Shown here piece by piece: positions 31,547-39,905 of a DNA stretch of 42,171 nt; positions within the stretch are counted from its first letter, which is position 1; every line of letters starts with the position of its first letter. The position numbers and the translations under genes are program-made. The stretch covers positions 30,921-73,091 of the forward strand of contig CAJUMH010000009.1 in the NCBI GenBank assembly GCA_910587145.1, given 5' to 3'. This stretch comes from an uncultured Ruthenibacterium sp. (GTDB taxonomy: Bacteria > Bacillota > Clostridia > Oscillospirales > Ruminococcaceae). A model generated the notes under the pieces. That model searched no databases. It saw nothing but the letters and a program-made list of their open reading frames with translations, and was not told where the DNA came from.

Positions 31547-31570
31547 CGCAAACGCCATGCGCCCACGGCA
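31487..31570. repeat. 23-bp direct repeat spanning the acpS end
   Basis: The 23-bp sequence beginning gcaaacgccgtgcgcccacg occurs at 31487-31509 and again at 31548-31570 with one mismatch, 61 bp apart. The first copy codes for the AcpS tail; the second follows the stop codon. Confidence 0.85.
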
Positions 31571-31724
31571 TAAAACGCGCAAAAAATGCAAAAGCAAAGA
31601 AGGATCCGTCGCTTTTTGGCGGCGGTGATTAAAGCGTGCTCTGCGGGGGAAAGCTATGGATGCCGGAAAAACAGCGCGCGGGCGCTTTTCGGCGAACAAA
31701 GCTTTTTTGCAGGGAGGTTTTTGG

Positions 31725-32084
31725 TTGGAGCATAAGGAAGTAAAGCGCGGCGAGGTGTTTTACGCAGACCTGAGCCCTGTTGTTGGCAGCGAGCAAGGCG
31801 GCGTGCGCCCCGTACTTATCGTGCAGAACGATGTGGGCAACCGCCACAGCCCTACGGTAATCGCGGCGGCCATCACATCGAAGCAGGATAAGACAAATTT
31901 GCCCACGCACATCGACGTTAAGGCCGGCACAGGCGGCCTGACGAAGGACAGCGTCGTGCTGCTGGAACAGGTGCGCACGCTGGATAAGCGCCGCCTGCGC
32001 GAGCGTGCGGGACAGATCGGCCCCGACGTGCAGCGCCGTGTGGACGAAGCACTGGGCGTCAGCTTCGGGCTGGAGAGCTATTAA
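31725..32084 (+). CDS. mazF: MazF/PemK-family endoribonuclease toxin
   Basis: 119 residues if started at the TTG at 31725, which has AGGGAGG 7 nt upstream and gives the normal MazF length; an ATG at 31656 would add 23 residues and has no ribosome site. Sequence hallmarks: KRGEVFYADLSPVVGSEQGG, VRPVLIVQNDVGN, and HSPTVIAAAITSKQDKTNLP. MazF cleaves single-stranded mRNA at short motifs. No mazE-like antitoxin is found upstream or downstream in the available sequence. In Bacillus the order acpS-ydcC-alr-mazE-mazF is conserved; here acpS and mazF remain with the genes between them gone. A strong terminator follows. Confidence 0.9.
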   Translation: MEHKEVKRGEVFYADLSPVVGSEQGGVRPVLIVQNDVGNRHSPTVIAAAITSKQDKTNLPTHIDVKAGTGGLTKDSVVLLEQVRTLDKRRLRERAGQIGPDVQRRVDEALGVSFGLESY

Positions 32085-32093
32085 AAACGGTTT

Positions 32094-32127
32094 CCCCCTC
32101 ATCCGCTGCGGATGGGGGGTGTTTTTT
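32094..32127 (+). terminator. Terminator of mazF
   Basis: CCCCC-T-CATCC (32094-32104) pairs with GGATG-GGGGG (32110-32119), followed by TG and six T. It lies 10 nt after the mazF stop. Confidence 0.88.
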
Positions 32128-32375
32128 GCTGCAGCGGCTTTGCCGCGCCGCGCTTTTCGGCAACGGGCACAGTTTGAAAGCCTTTCCCGGCCAATGCCGC
32201 AGGACGAAGCTTTTTAAGGATGTGACGGGGCGGCTTTTTCAGGATCCGCCAAGGAGCTTTCCGGGTGGGGCGAAGGCGCGCGGCGCACAGCCGGGTACGG
32301 CGCCGACCGCTCGATGCGGTATATGGGACGGTCTTGAACCGGGAGCGGAGCTTTTAAGCCCGAGAAAAAACGATG

Positions 32376-32424
32376 CTCCCGGCAATGCGGCCACAAAATG
32401 ATGCGGCATTTTCGGGAGTTTTTT
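32376..32424 (+). terminator. Hairpin with T-run in the mazF-kinase gap
   Basis: CTCCCG (32376-32381) and CGGGAG (32413-32418) enclose GCAATGC/GCATT arms and are followed by six T. No gene is visible before it in 32128-32375, so its transcript is unclear. That interval holds no supported gene. Confidence 0.55.
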
Positions 32425-32478
32425 CCAAAACGCAGGCGGCCCCTCTATGCCGCGAATGGAAAACCGGCACCCAAAACC

Positions 32479-32506
32479 GGCTCCGGACGCGTCAGCGTCC
32501 GGAGCC
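32479..32506. terminator. 12-bp hairpin at the end of the small minus-strand ORF
   Basis: GGCTCCGGACGC (32479-32490) and GCGTCCGGAGCC (32495-32506), loop GTCA. The stop codon of the 54-residue ORF (32492-32494) falls in the loop. The following plus-strand GAAATTTTTGG and minus-strand GGTTTTGG are weak T-runs. Confidence 0.65.
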
Positions 32507-32656
32507 GAAATTTTTGGCAAGATTTTGCGCAAAGGCGGCAAGGCTGTCCAGATCGTCGAACACCAGATCGGAATGGCGCACGGCGTTTTGCACGGGCTGC
32601 GGGAGATTCTGGTAAAATACCAGCATCTCTGGCGTAAAATCCTCAAAATTCTGCAT
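32492..32656 (-). CDS. Small protein (54 aa), unknown function
   Basis: It starts at an ATG at 32656 with GAGGTG 8 nt upstream; a start six codons further up (32674) lacks a good site. It reads MQNFEDFTPEMLVFYQNLPQ, PVQNAVRHSDLVFDDLDSLA, AFAQNLAKNFGSGR. The pattern LPxxVQNxxxxSxxxFxxxxxLxxFAxNL resembles a family of ~50-60 residue hypothetical proteins found in gut Clostridia (remembered, not checked). There is no TM segment. It ends in a hairpin. Confidence 0.6.
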   Translation of the reverse strand: MQNFEDFTPEMLVFYQNLPQPVQNAVRHSDLVFDDLDSLAAFAQNLAKNFGSGR

Positions 32657-32770
32657 TTTTTTCACCTCGTACATACGATGCGCAGGGGTCGGGAGGAATA
32701 TACGAACAACCTTTTCCCGCTTTTTGCGCGCCGAACGCGCGGCGCGCGAGCAAACCGCAGGGAAAAAGCC

Positions 32771-32874
32771 GGCCTTTTGGCTTCACTGCCCGCAGAAATC
32801 GCGTGAGGGGGGACGAGGCGCAAGGCCGCAGAGAAGGAGGCCTTTTGGCTTTACTGCCCACAGAAATCGCGTGA
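32771..32874. repeat. 36-bp direct repeat at the kinase 3' end
   Basis: Copy 1 (32771-32806) and copy 2 (32839-32874) differ at two positions; copy 2 includes the kinase stop codon and last codons. Upstream flanks (gcaaaccgcaggg and gcaaggccgcaga) are also similar, so the duplicated unit is ~68 bp in tandem. Confidence 0.88.
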
Positions 32875-35241
32875 TTCGGCGGTTTTGGCAACCGCTCCAT
32901 TCTGCCGCGCCAGCGGGAACGAGACTGTCGCTGTAAAGAGATCGGCCACTGGCGCGATGGAAAATTTGCCGCCGCAGGCCTCGGTAAAGCTGCTGGCGAT
33001 GGAAAGGCCCAGCCCGCTGCCGCCGTCGGTGCGGCTTTCGTCTCCGCGCACGAAGCGGGCCGTAAAATCCACCCCGGCCGGGATCTCGTCGCGCGAGGTG
33101 TTGCGCACCACGGCCACGGCGCGGCCGTCTTCGGCGCGCAGCGTCACGTAGACGCGCGAGCCCTCCAGCGAATATTGCAGCGCGTTGCCGATCAGGTTCT
33201 GGAATACGCGGTACATGCGCTGCCCGTCCGCCACAATCATCACCGCTTTCTCCGGCAGTTCTTCCTTCACCGTGACGGGGCTTTGCGCGATGCGCTCGCT
33301 CATATCGGCCAGCGTCTGGCGCAAAAGCTTTGCAAAATCCAGCGGCTCCGGCTTTACGGGCAGCTCGCCCGAGGCGGCCTTGCTCACTTCAAATACGTCC
33401 TGCACCATCGTTTTCAGCCGCTGGGATTTTTCGTCCAGAATGCGCACGTAATCGCGCGCGTGCTCGGGCAGCTCGGGCTCATCGCGCAAAAGCTCGATAT
33501 AGCTGATGATGGACGTGAGCGGCGTTTTGATATCGTGCGAGACGTTTGCCACGAGCGCCACCTTCATGCGTTCGCTTTTCATCTGCTCGTCGATGGCCGT
33601 GTGTATGCCGCGCTGCAGATCGTTCAGGTTTTCTGCCGTCTGCGCAAGGTCGGAGCCCGCGGGCATGATAAGCGGCGTATCCAACGTGCCGCCGCGCATG
33701 GCGGCGATGTGCTGTGTCAGCTGTTCCACCTCCTGTGCGAAAGCGCGGTTTTTCTGTAAAAACAACGTCATCGCCACAAGGAACAGCCCCACCAGCGCGC
33801 CGAACCCGCTCACCAGAACGGGGTGGCCGCAGGGCAGCACAACGGCCAGTACGAGGCAGGATGTTCCGCCAAAAACCAGCGCCAGCGCGGCGGCAAACGT
33901 CCATCCGGCCCGGCGCACCAGCCGCTGCGTCACCGGCAAAGAGAGCCCGCGCGCGCAGAGCACGTCCTGATAGAAGCTTTTGCGCCACGGCCGTGGGTTG
34001 TGCCGCCAATCATTGAACAGCAGCCAGCAAAGCCAGAACAGCACTGCGGGAGTGAACGGGTTTTGCAGCATCGCGCGCAGGATGGCGCCAAGCGTGTCTG
34101 TTAAAAGCGCCATGCTTTCGACGCTGCTGTAGCTCCAAACCTCCCACACCTCGGCATAGGCATACCCGCAGCCGGCACCATACGCGGCAATCGGGCAGCC
34201 CACCGCCGCCAATGCCGCCAGCACCTTGCACTCGAACCATACGCTCCCTGTGATGCGGGCGATGGCTGCATTTGCGGTACGGCGTTCGGCGCGCAGCAGC
34301 CACGAAACGGCCAGCAGCGCGAGCCCGGCTGCCGTTACGGCTGCGGCCTCCAGATACTGCGCGCGCAGACGCGCAAGGTGCTGCTCCAGCCCATAGAGGC
34401 CGCTGTAGTGCCAGCTTGCGCCGCTTTGGGCGTAGCGGCCTGTTACATACAGCTTCGGCGCGCGCGCCGCGGCCAAAAGAACCGTCGCGTTTTTGCTTTC
34501 GTCATCCACCGCAAAGTTTTTGTATCCGGGCACGCACCAGCCTGTACCGTCATCGCGGTAGTAGCCGTCGCCGTATACATCTACGGCTCTGCCGTCCTTG
34601 TAAATTGCAACGGAACCCTTTTCGTACACGAGCAGAAAGCTGTAGCCGTCGGGCAGGGCCGAAGGATCGGCCGAAAGCGCCGCCGCCCCGGCGTTGGAAA
34701 ACAGTTCCTTTCCTCCATACGAGATCGCATACAAAAGGTTTTTGTCGTCGCAGAGCTGCCGGTGCAGATCCTCCGCCTGTTTTTTACAGGCGGCTTTCCA
34801 TTCCTCCAGTTCCTTCTTGTTGTCGGCAAAGCCCTGTGCGGCGCTGCCATAGCCATACGAGTTCAGCCAATCATCATATGCTTCCACTTCGGCGGTTCCC
34901 GCGCCGTTTGCCAGCGCTTCCTCCCAATAGCGCGCATAGTCCTCCTGAATGATCGTCTGCTCTTCGGCGGACGGCCAGACGCTGTCGCCCCAATAATAGC
35001 CGTTCAGAGGGCCGCCGACGGCCATCGCGATAAAATCGTTCAGTCTGCCTGAAATTTCGCCGCGAAAGGCGGCGGTGTTCTGATAATCGTCCGCAAATAC
35101 ATCGCGCGCGCCATACTGGCCGTTCCAGCCGCGGGAGGCCGCGCTTGCAAGCGTGCCCACGCCATACAAAAGCAGTGTAACGCCGAGGAAGAATGCCGCA
35201 AACGCGGCGGCGGGCTTACGGTTTTTCCATTTTGTAGCCAA
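32851..35241 (-). CDS. Multi-TM sensor histidine kinase, VanS-like core
   Basis: 796 residues if started at the TTG at 35241, which lies 9 nt behind AGGTGG; no ATG gives a complete first TM helix. TM1 is at ~12-33 (AAFAAFFLGVTLLLYGVGTL). A large extracytoplasmic domain (~34-300) follows, then a membrane domain with about five helices (~310-500). The catalytic part has His569 (VANVSHDIKTPLTSIISYIE), N-box VFQNLIGNALQYS (~680) and GGSGLGLSIASSF (~740). All catalytic residues are present. It overlaps the response regulator by 26 bp. The large exported part has many Tyr, Trp and Asp (DDWLNSYGYGSA) and does not match a sensor family I know. Confidence 0.9.
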   Translation of the reverse strand: MATKWKNRKPAAAFAAFFLGVTLLLYGVGTLASAASRGWNGQYGARDVFADDYQNTAAFRGEISGRLNDFIAMAVGGPLNGYYWGDSVWPSAEEQTIIQEDYARYWEEALANGAGTAEVEAYDDWLNSYGYGSAAQGFADNKKELEEWKAACKKQAEDLHRQLCDDKNLLYAISYGGKELFSNAGAAALSADPSALPDGYSFLLVYEKGSVAIYKDGRAVDVYGDGYYRDDGTGWCVPGYKNFAVDDESKNATVLLAAARAPKLYVTGRYAQSGASWHYSGLYGLEQHLARLRAQYLEAAAVTAAGLALLAVSWLLRAERRTANAAIARITGSVWFECKVLAALAAVGCPIAAYGAGCGYAYAEVWEVWSYSSVESMALLTDTLGAILRAMLQNPFTPAVLFWLCWLLFNDWRHNPRPWRKSFYQDVLCARGLSLPVTQRLVRRAGWTFAAALALVFGGTSCLVLAVVLPCGHPVLVSGFGALVGLFLVAMTLFLQKNRAFAQEVEQLTQHIAAMRGGTLDTPLIMPAGSDLAQTAENLNDLQRGIHTAIDEQMKSERMKVALVANVSHDIKTPLTSIISYIELLRDEPELPEHARDYVRILDEKSQRLKTMVQDVFEVSKAASGELPVKPEPLDFAKLLRQTLADMSERIAQSPVTVKEELPEKAVMIVADGQRMYRVFQNLIGNALQYSLEGSRVYVTLRAEDGRAVAVVRNTSRDEIPAGVDFTARFVRGDESRTDGGSGLGLSIASSFTEACGGKFSIAPVADLFTATVSFPLARQNGAVAKTAESRDFCGQ

Positions 35242-35914
35242 TGCCCCATACCACCTTTAAATATTCTGGTTCCTTCGGATTGAGCTCAATCTTTTCACGA
35301 ATGCGCCGAATATGCACCATCACCGTATTCTCGGGCGCAAACGCGTCCTCCTCCCACACGCGGCGGTAGATCTCCTCGGCGGGGAAGATGCGGCCGGGGT
35401 TGCGCATCAGCAGATCGATGATCTTTGTCTCGGTGGCCGTCAGCTTCACGGGCTCACCGTCCGCCGTAAGCTGGCGCGCGGTGGGGTCGTAGCGCAGCCG
35501 CCCGTTCACGATCTCGCTGCCTGCACCGCCCGAATCGATGCCGCCAAGCGTTGTATACCGCCGCAGATGGCTCTTTACACGCGCCATCAGCTCCGCTGCA
35601 CTGTAGGGCTTTGCCACGTAATCGTCCGCGCCCATCGAGAGGCCCAGCACTTTGTCTGTCTCCTCGCTTTTGGCGCTGAGTACAATGATGGGCAGGTTGC
35701 GCCGCTCGCGCAGCTTCATCACGGCGGAAAGGCCGTCCAGCTTCGGCATCATCACGTCGATGATCAAAAGGCGCACCGGCTCGCGCGCGCAGAGCTCCAG
35801 CGCCTCCAGCCCGTTATAGGCCCGCAGCGGGCGATAGCCCTCCTTTTGCAGCAGAATGGCGATGGCGTTTACGATCTCGGCATCGTCGTCCGCCACAAGG
35901 ATACATTCGTTCAT
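35216..35914 (-). CDS. OmpR-family response regulator, VanR-like
   Basis: 232 residues, starting at 35914 behind AAAGGAG (8 nt). The receiver has D10/D11 (ILVADDD), phospho-acceptor Asp53 (LLIIDVMMPKLDG) and Lys102 (GADDYVAKPY). The winged helix runs from ~145 (LTATETKIIDLLMRNPGRIF, then ENTVMVHIRRIREKIE). It closely resembles the VanR-like regulators common in Clostridia. The promoter upstream has repeated CTTACAAA boxes that suggest positive autoregulation. The gene is followed directly by its kinase. Confidence 0.94.
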   Translation of the reverse strand: MNECILVADDDAEIVNAIAILLQKEGYRPLRAYNGLEALELCAREPVRLLIIDVMMPKLDGLSAVMKLRERRNLPIIVLSAKSEETDKVLGLSMGADDYVAKPYSAAELMARVKSHLRRYTTLGGIDSGGAGSEIVNGRLRYDPTARQLTADGEPVKLTATETKIIDLLMRNPGRIFPAEEIYRRVWEEDAFAPENTVMVHIRRIREKIELNPKEPEYLKVVWGIGYKMEKP

Positions 35915-35943
35915 GAAAAAACTCCTTTCCCGGAACTGCCCAC

Positions 35944-36001
35944 AGTATACCGGGCTTTCCTTACAAAATCGAACACGCGTTTCTTACAAATTTCTTGCAG
36001 A
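35944..36001 (-). promoter_or_regulatory. Autoregulated promoter with TTTGTAAG boxes
   Basis: A minus-strand -10, TATACT (35944-35949), is preceded by two exact TTTGTAAG boxes (35960-35967 and 35983-35990), 23 bp apart. A related TCTGCAAG follows 11 bp further (35994-36001), so all three are on one helix-face spacing. The -35 is poor, and the nearest box overlaps it. This is the arrangement of an activator site for an OmpR/VanR-type regulator. Inference from spacing, not from a known consensus. Confidence 0.55.
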
Positions 36002-36020
36002 CAGGGCTCTTTGCAAACGG

Positions 36021-36106
36021 CACAACCTCTAAAATGGCAGGCTTGCCAATGATGCGGAATGAAAAGGGGATCCGCGGGGGAATGCGGAGCGCACAACTTC
36101 TAAAAT
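36021..36106. repeat. 15-bp direct repeat before the beta-galactosidase promoter
   Basis: CACAACCTCTAAAAT (36021-36035) and CACAACTTCTAAAAT (36092-36106), one mismatch, 71 bp (close to seven helical turns) apart. The second copy ends 5 bp before the -35 box, a typical location for an activator or repressor site. Confidence 0.6.
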
Positions 36107-36110
36107 CCCA

Positions 36111-36139
36111 TTGCGGAACAAAACAAAAACGGATATAAT
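36111..36139 (+). promoter_or_regulatory. Promoter of the beta-galactosidase gene
   Basis: TTGCGG (36111-36116), a 17-bp spacer and TATAAT (36134-36139). The leader to the start codon is ~150 nt, with AAGGAG at 36173 and AAGGAGG before the gene. Confidence 0.75.
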
Positions 36140-36292
36140 AGAAACGAAACGGGCTGTGCCCATTTTACAACAAGGAGAGCGCTGATTCAACCGATAAGAC
36201 CGCTGCCCGGCAAACCTCTGCCGCACCAACACCCCCGGCGGCGGACTGGAAAATTTTGGGAACCGGCGCGGCCCGCAAGGAGGCTGTTGACG

Positions 36293-39200
36293 ATGATGGA
36301 ATTCGATCCAAGGTGGCTTGCCGACCCGCAGATATTTGCGGTGAACCGTCTGCCCGCTCACGCGTCGTATACCGTATACGGTGCGGACGGCGCGCCCATG
36401 GAGCGATCGCTGGACGGGATGTGGAAGTTTCACTGCGCCGCTGTGCCCGAGGACGCGCCCCAAGCGTTTATGCAGGATGCGTTTGATGCTTCCGGCTGGG
36501 ACGAGATCGCCGTGCCGGGCTATATCCAGATGCAGGGCGGCGGCAAATACGGCACGCCGCACTATGTGAACGTGCAGTATCCGTGGGACGGCCACGAGGC
36601 CTTAACGCCGCCCGAGATCCCCAGCCGCTACAACCCCGTGGGCAGCTATGTGCGCATGTTTACCGTGCCGCAGGCATGGGGCGCGCAGCCGGTGTGCGTT
36701 CGGTTCGACGGCGTGGAGACGGCGCTGGCCGTATGGTGCAACGGTGTATTCATCGGCTACAGCGAAGACAGCTTTACGCCTGCGGAATTCGATCTTACGT
36801 CGGCCGTGCGCCGCACGGGCGAAAACCGGCTGGCTGTGCGCGTGTATCGCTTTTCCTCGGCCAGCTGGCTGGAGGATCAGGATTTCTGGCGGATGTCCGG
36901 CATTTTTCGCAGCGTGACGCTGTTTACGAAGGCCGCCGCGCATCTGGCCGATGTTTGGGCAAAGCCGGAGCTGACGGAGGATCTTGCCGACGGCGATCTG
37001 TGCGTGGAGGTGCGCGTGGAGGGCTCCGGCGCGGGCGATGTATCGCTGAGCGCAAACGGGCTTGTGGTGCGCGCGCCCGTTGTGGACGGCCGCGCCGCGC
37101 TGCACCTGCCCGTTCCGCACCCGCATCTGTGGAGCGCCGAGGATCCCGCGCTGTACGCGTATACCGTTACGCTCTGCGATGCCGTTGGCAGTACGCTGGA
37201 AACGGTGCGCGGCAAGGCGGGCTTTCGCCGGTTTGAACTGAAGGACGGGCTGATGCTGCTGAACGGAAAGCGCATTGTGTTCCGGGGCGTAAACCGCCAT
37301 GAATGGAGCTGCCGCACAGGGCGCTGCGTATCGCGCGAGGAGATGGAATACGATGTGCAGCTTATGAAGCGCAGTAACATCAACGCCGTGCGCACCAGCC
37401 ACTATCCCAACCGCGCCGAGTGGTATGATCTGTGCGATGCATACGGGCTGTATGTCATCGACGAAACGAACCTGGAAACGCACGGCAGCTGGGAGGGCGG
37501 CCGGGCGCACGAGGCTCTGCCGGGGGATCGGCCCGAATGGCGCGCGGCGGTGCTGGACCGCGCAAACAGCATGCTCGAACGCGACAAAAACCACCCCAGC
37601 ATCCTGCTGTGGAGCTGCGGCAACGAGAGCTTTGGCGGAAAAAACATCTACGAGATGAGCCGCCTTCTGCGCGAAAAGGATCCCTCGCGCCTGGTGCATT
37701 ACGAGGGGATCTTCCACGACCGGCGCTATCCCGATACCAGCGATGTAGAAAGCCAGATGTATACCCCGGCGGCCGAGGTGGAGCGCTTCATCGCCGCGCA
37801 CCCCGAAAAGCCCTTCATCCTGTGCGAATACGCGCATGCGATGGGTGCCTCGCTCGGCGCGCTGGAGCGCTACACGCGCATGGCGGATACGATTCCGCAA
37901 TATCAGGGCGGCTTTATCTGGGATTGGATCGATCAGGGCATCGCCTGCACGAACGATCTGGGCCAGCCGTATTTTGCCTACGGCGGCGATTTCGGCGACC
38001 GCCCGTCGGATTACGAGTTCGTGGGCAACGGCCTGCTGTTTGCCGACCGCGCGCCCACGCCGAAGCTGGCCGAGGCAAAGGCCTGCTATCAGGGCTTTGA
38101 GCTTTTGCCCGATAAAACGGGCGTTACCGTAAAAAACAGACTGCTGTTCACCGATGCCTCGGCCTATACGCTGGAGCTGCGCCTTTGCCGAAACGGCGTT
38201 GTGCTGCAAAGCGAGAAATGCACCGTGCAGGCCGCGCCGGGCGAAACGGCGCGCGTGCCGCTGCCGTTCGCCGTACCGGAAACACCGGGCGAATATACAG
38301 TGGATGCGTTTTTTAAGCTGCGCGAGGATACGCCATGGGCGCAAAAGGGCTTTTGTGTGGCTGAGGGACAGCATTTTACCGGCATCCGGGCGCAGGAGGC
38401 GCCGTGCAGGCTGCCTGTAACGCTGGTGGAGGGGCTGATGAACATCGGCGTGCACGGCAGGGATTTCAGCCTGCTGTTCGATCGGGCAAAGCAGGGCAGC
38501 ATCGTCTCGTACCGCTGGCGCGGCAAAGAGCTGCTGCGCCGGCCCATCGCGCTGAACTTCTGGCGCGCGCCCACGAACAACGACAGCGCCGCGGGGATGG
38601 AGCGAGCGCACCTGCCGTTTAAAACGGCGGGCCTTTACGCCACGCTGCGCGGCGTAAAGGCCGAAACGGACGGTACGTGCGCCACGCTGCGCGCAAAATA
38701 CCGACTGGCAAACGGTGCGAAGATGAATGTCACCTATACCGTTACGGGAGACGGCCGGGTAGAGGCCGCGCTGAAGTGGAAGGACAAGCCCGTGAAAAGT
38801 GTGCCCGAATTCGGCCTGATGCTGACGCTGCCGGAGGCCTGCCACCGCGTGGTGTATTATGGGCCCGGCCCGGGCGAGAGCTACGCCGATTTTACCCAAA
38901 GCGCGCGCATGGGGCTGTTCGGCTTCGATACGCGCACGGCGCTGCAGCCCTATTTTACGCCGCAGGAGAGCGGCGCGCGCATCGGCGTGCGCGCCGCGGC
39001 CGTTACTGACGATACCGGATGCGGGGTGTGGTTTTCGGGCGAGGGGTTTTTGCTCAGCGCCCTGCCCTACACCCCGCACGAAATTGAAAACGCGCGCCAT
39101 GCCTACGAGCTGCCGCCCCGCACCAAAACCGTAGTGCGCTGCGCGAAGGGCCAGCTGGGCCTTGGCGGCGACAACACCTGGGGCGCGGTGCCGCACCCCG

Positions 39201-39358
39201 AATATCGCCTGAGGCTGGAAAAGGGCGAGGTGTTCCGCTTCGCATTCGGCGGGATGGACAGCGCCGGGGAGGCGGGAGCGCCGGCCGAAAGCGCGCAAAT
39301 CGGGAACGCGCCGGCCGAAAGCGCGCAAATCGGGAACGCGCCGGCGGAAAGATCGTAA
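36293..39358 (+). CDS. GH2 beta-galactosidase (LacZ type)
   Basis: 1021 residues from the ATG at 36293, 9 nt behind AAGGAGG; a TTG two codons earlier is possible. It is the five-domain LacZ architecture: sugar-binding jelly roll (GTPHYVNVQYPWDGHE, ~90), two Ig-like domains, a TIM barrel, and the large C-terminal beta-gal domain (FWRAPTNND, YYGPGPGESYADF). Conserved barrel residues are present: NRHEWS, RTSHYPNRAEWYDLCD and IDETNLETHG. The acid/base is Glu445 (WSCGNESFGG) and the nucleophile is Glu512 (LCEYAHAMGASLG). No signal peptide, so it acts in the cytoplasm on lactose or related galactosides imported by a transporter not in this window. The last ~28 residues are a tandem repeat absent from ordinary LacZ. 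Confidence 0.95.
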   Translation: MMEFDPRWLADPQIFAVNRLPAHASYTVYGADGAPMERSLDGMWKFHCAAVPEDAPQAFMQDAFDASGWDEIAVPGYIQMQGGGKYGTPHYVNVQYPWDGHEALTPPEIPSRYNPVGSYVRMFTVPQAWGAQPVCVRFDGVETALAVWCNGVFIGYSEDSFTPAEFDLTSAVRRTGENRLAVRVYRFSSASWLEDQDFWRMSGIFRSVTLFTKAAAHLADVWAKPELTEDLADGDLCVEVRVEGSGAGDVSLSANGLVVRAPVVDGRAALHLPVPHPHLWSAEDPALYAYTVTLCDAVGSTLETVRGKAGFRRFELKDGLMLLNGKRIVFRGVNRHEWSCRTGRCVSREEMEYDVQLMKRSNINAVRTSHYPNRAEWYDLCDAYGLYVIDETNLETHGSWEGGRAHEALPGDRPEWRAAVLDRANSMLERDKNHPSILLWSCGNESFGGKNIYEMSRLLREKDPSRLVHYEGIFHDRRYPDTSDVESQMYTPAAEVERFIAAHPEKPFILCEYAHAMGASLGALERYTRMADTIPQYQGGFIWDWIDQGIACTNDLGQPYFAYGGDFGDRPSDYEFVGNGLLFADRAPTPKLAEAKACYQGFELLPDKTGVTVKNRLLFTDASAYTLELRLCRNGVVLQSEKCTVQAAPGETARVPLPFAVPETPGEYTVDAFFKLREDTPWAQKGFCVAEGQHFTGIRAQEAPCRLPVTLVEGLMNIGVHGRDFSLLFDRAKQGSIVSYRWRGKELLRRPIALNFWRAPTNNDSAAGMERAHLPFKTAGLYATLRGVKAETDGTCATLRAKYRLANGAKMNVTYTVTGDGRVEAALKWKDKPVKSVPEFGLMLTLPEACHRVVYYGPGPGESYADFTQSARMGLFGFDTRTALQPYFTPQESGARIGVRAAAVTDDTGCGVWFSGEGFLLSALPYTPHEIENARHAYELPPRTKTVVRCAKGQLGLGGDNTWGAVPHPEYRLRLEKGEVFRFAFGGMDSAGEAGAPAESAQIGNAPAESAQIGNAPAERS
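39278..39351. repeat. 30-bp tandem repeat at the beta-galactosidase 3' end
   Basis: Two exact 30-bp units (39278-39307, 39308-39337) and a partial third encode APAESAQIGN repeated, ending APAERS. In frame and at the extreme C-terminus, so unlikely to harm the enzyme. Confidence 0.92.
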
Positions 39359-39373
39359 AAGAGAGGAAACGGT

Positions 39374-39883
39374 ATGAAACGCATTTCTACGCGCGCGTGG
39401 GCGTATCTCTGCATCGGGCTTTTGCTTGTTTTGGTGGTGGTGCTCTTCTTTGTGAACAAGGGGCTGGAGGCGCAGCGGGAGGCCCAGATCAGCAAGGACA
39501 TGCTGAGCGAGGGCATTGTGGAGCGATGGGGCGCCGCGCTGCCCGCCGGTTTTGAGAAAGAGACCGCCGGGCAGATTGCGGACGGCGCGGGCCTGCAGTT
39601 CGCGCGCCTTGTGTATGAAGAGGATATCGGCGGGCTGCTGGCCAAATGGACGCCGCCCGACGCGGACACGCAGGCGCGTTTTGACGCGCTAATCGACGCG
39701 TTTCTGGAAAACGATGCCGCATCCGGGGAGGCCGCGTGGCTGCAAAGCGCGCGCCCGGCGCTGAGCGCGGAATGGATCTGCTTTTCGCTGCAGAGCGAAG
39801 AGGACGCGGGCGACGTGATCTTGCTGGCGTACCACCCGCAAAGCCGGGTGATGTTCCTTGCCGAGCGGCAGGAAAAAGAATAA
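39374..39883 (+). CDS. Single-pass membrane protein of unknown function
   Basis: 169 residues, starting at 39374 behind GAGAGGAAA, 15 nt after the beta-galactosidase stop and likely co-transcribed. One TM helix at ~9-29 (WAYLCIGLLLVLVVVLFFVN) after a basic start (MKRISTR) implies an N-in, C-out anchor with a ~140-residue exported domain rich in acidic residues (EDIGGLLAKWTPPDADTQAR). I do not recognise a family, and a link to galactoside use is only positional. Confidence 0.75.
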   Translation: MKRISTRAWAYLCIGLLLVLVVVLFFVNKGLEAQREAQISKDMLSEGIVERWGAALPAGFEKETAGQIADGAGLQFARLVYEEDIGGLLAKWTPPDADTQARFDALIDAFLENDAASGEAAWLQSARPALSAEWICFSLQSEEDAGDVILLAYHPQSRVMFLAERQEKE

Positions 39884-39905
39884 AGCTGCCTGCCCGGCAG
39901 CGCCT

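Noticed and set aside
36602..39328. 908-codon minus-strand open frame
   Set aside because: Antisense to the beta-galactosidase, whose catalytic motifs are unambiguous.
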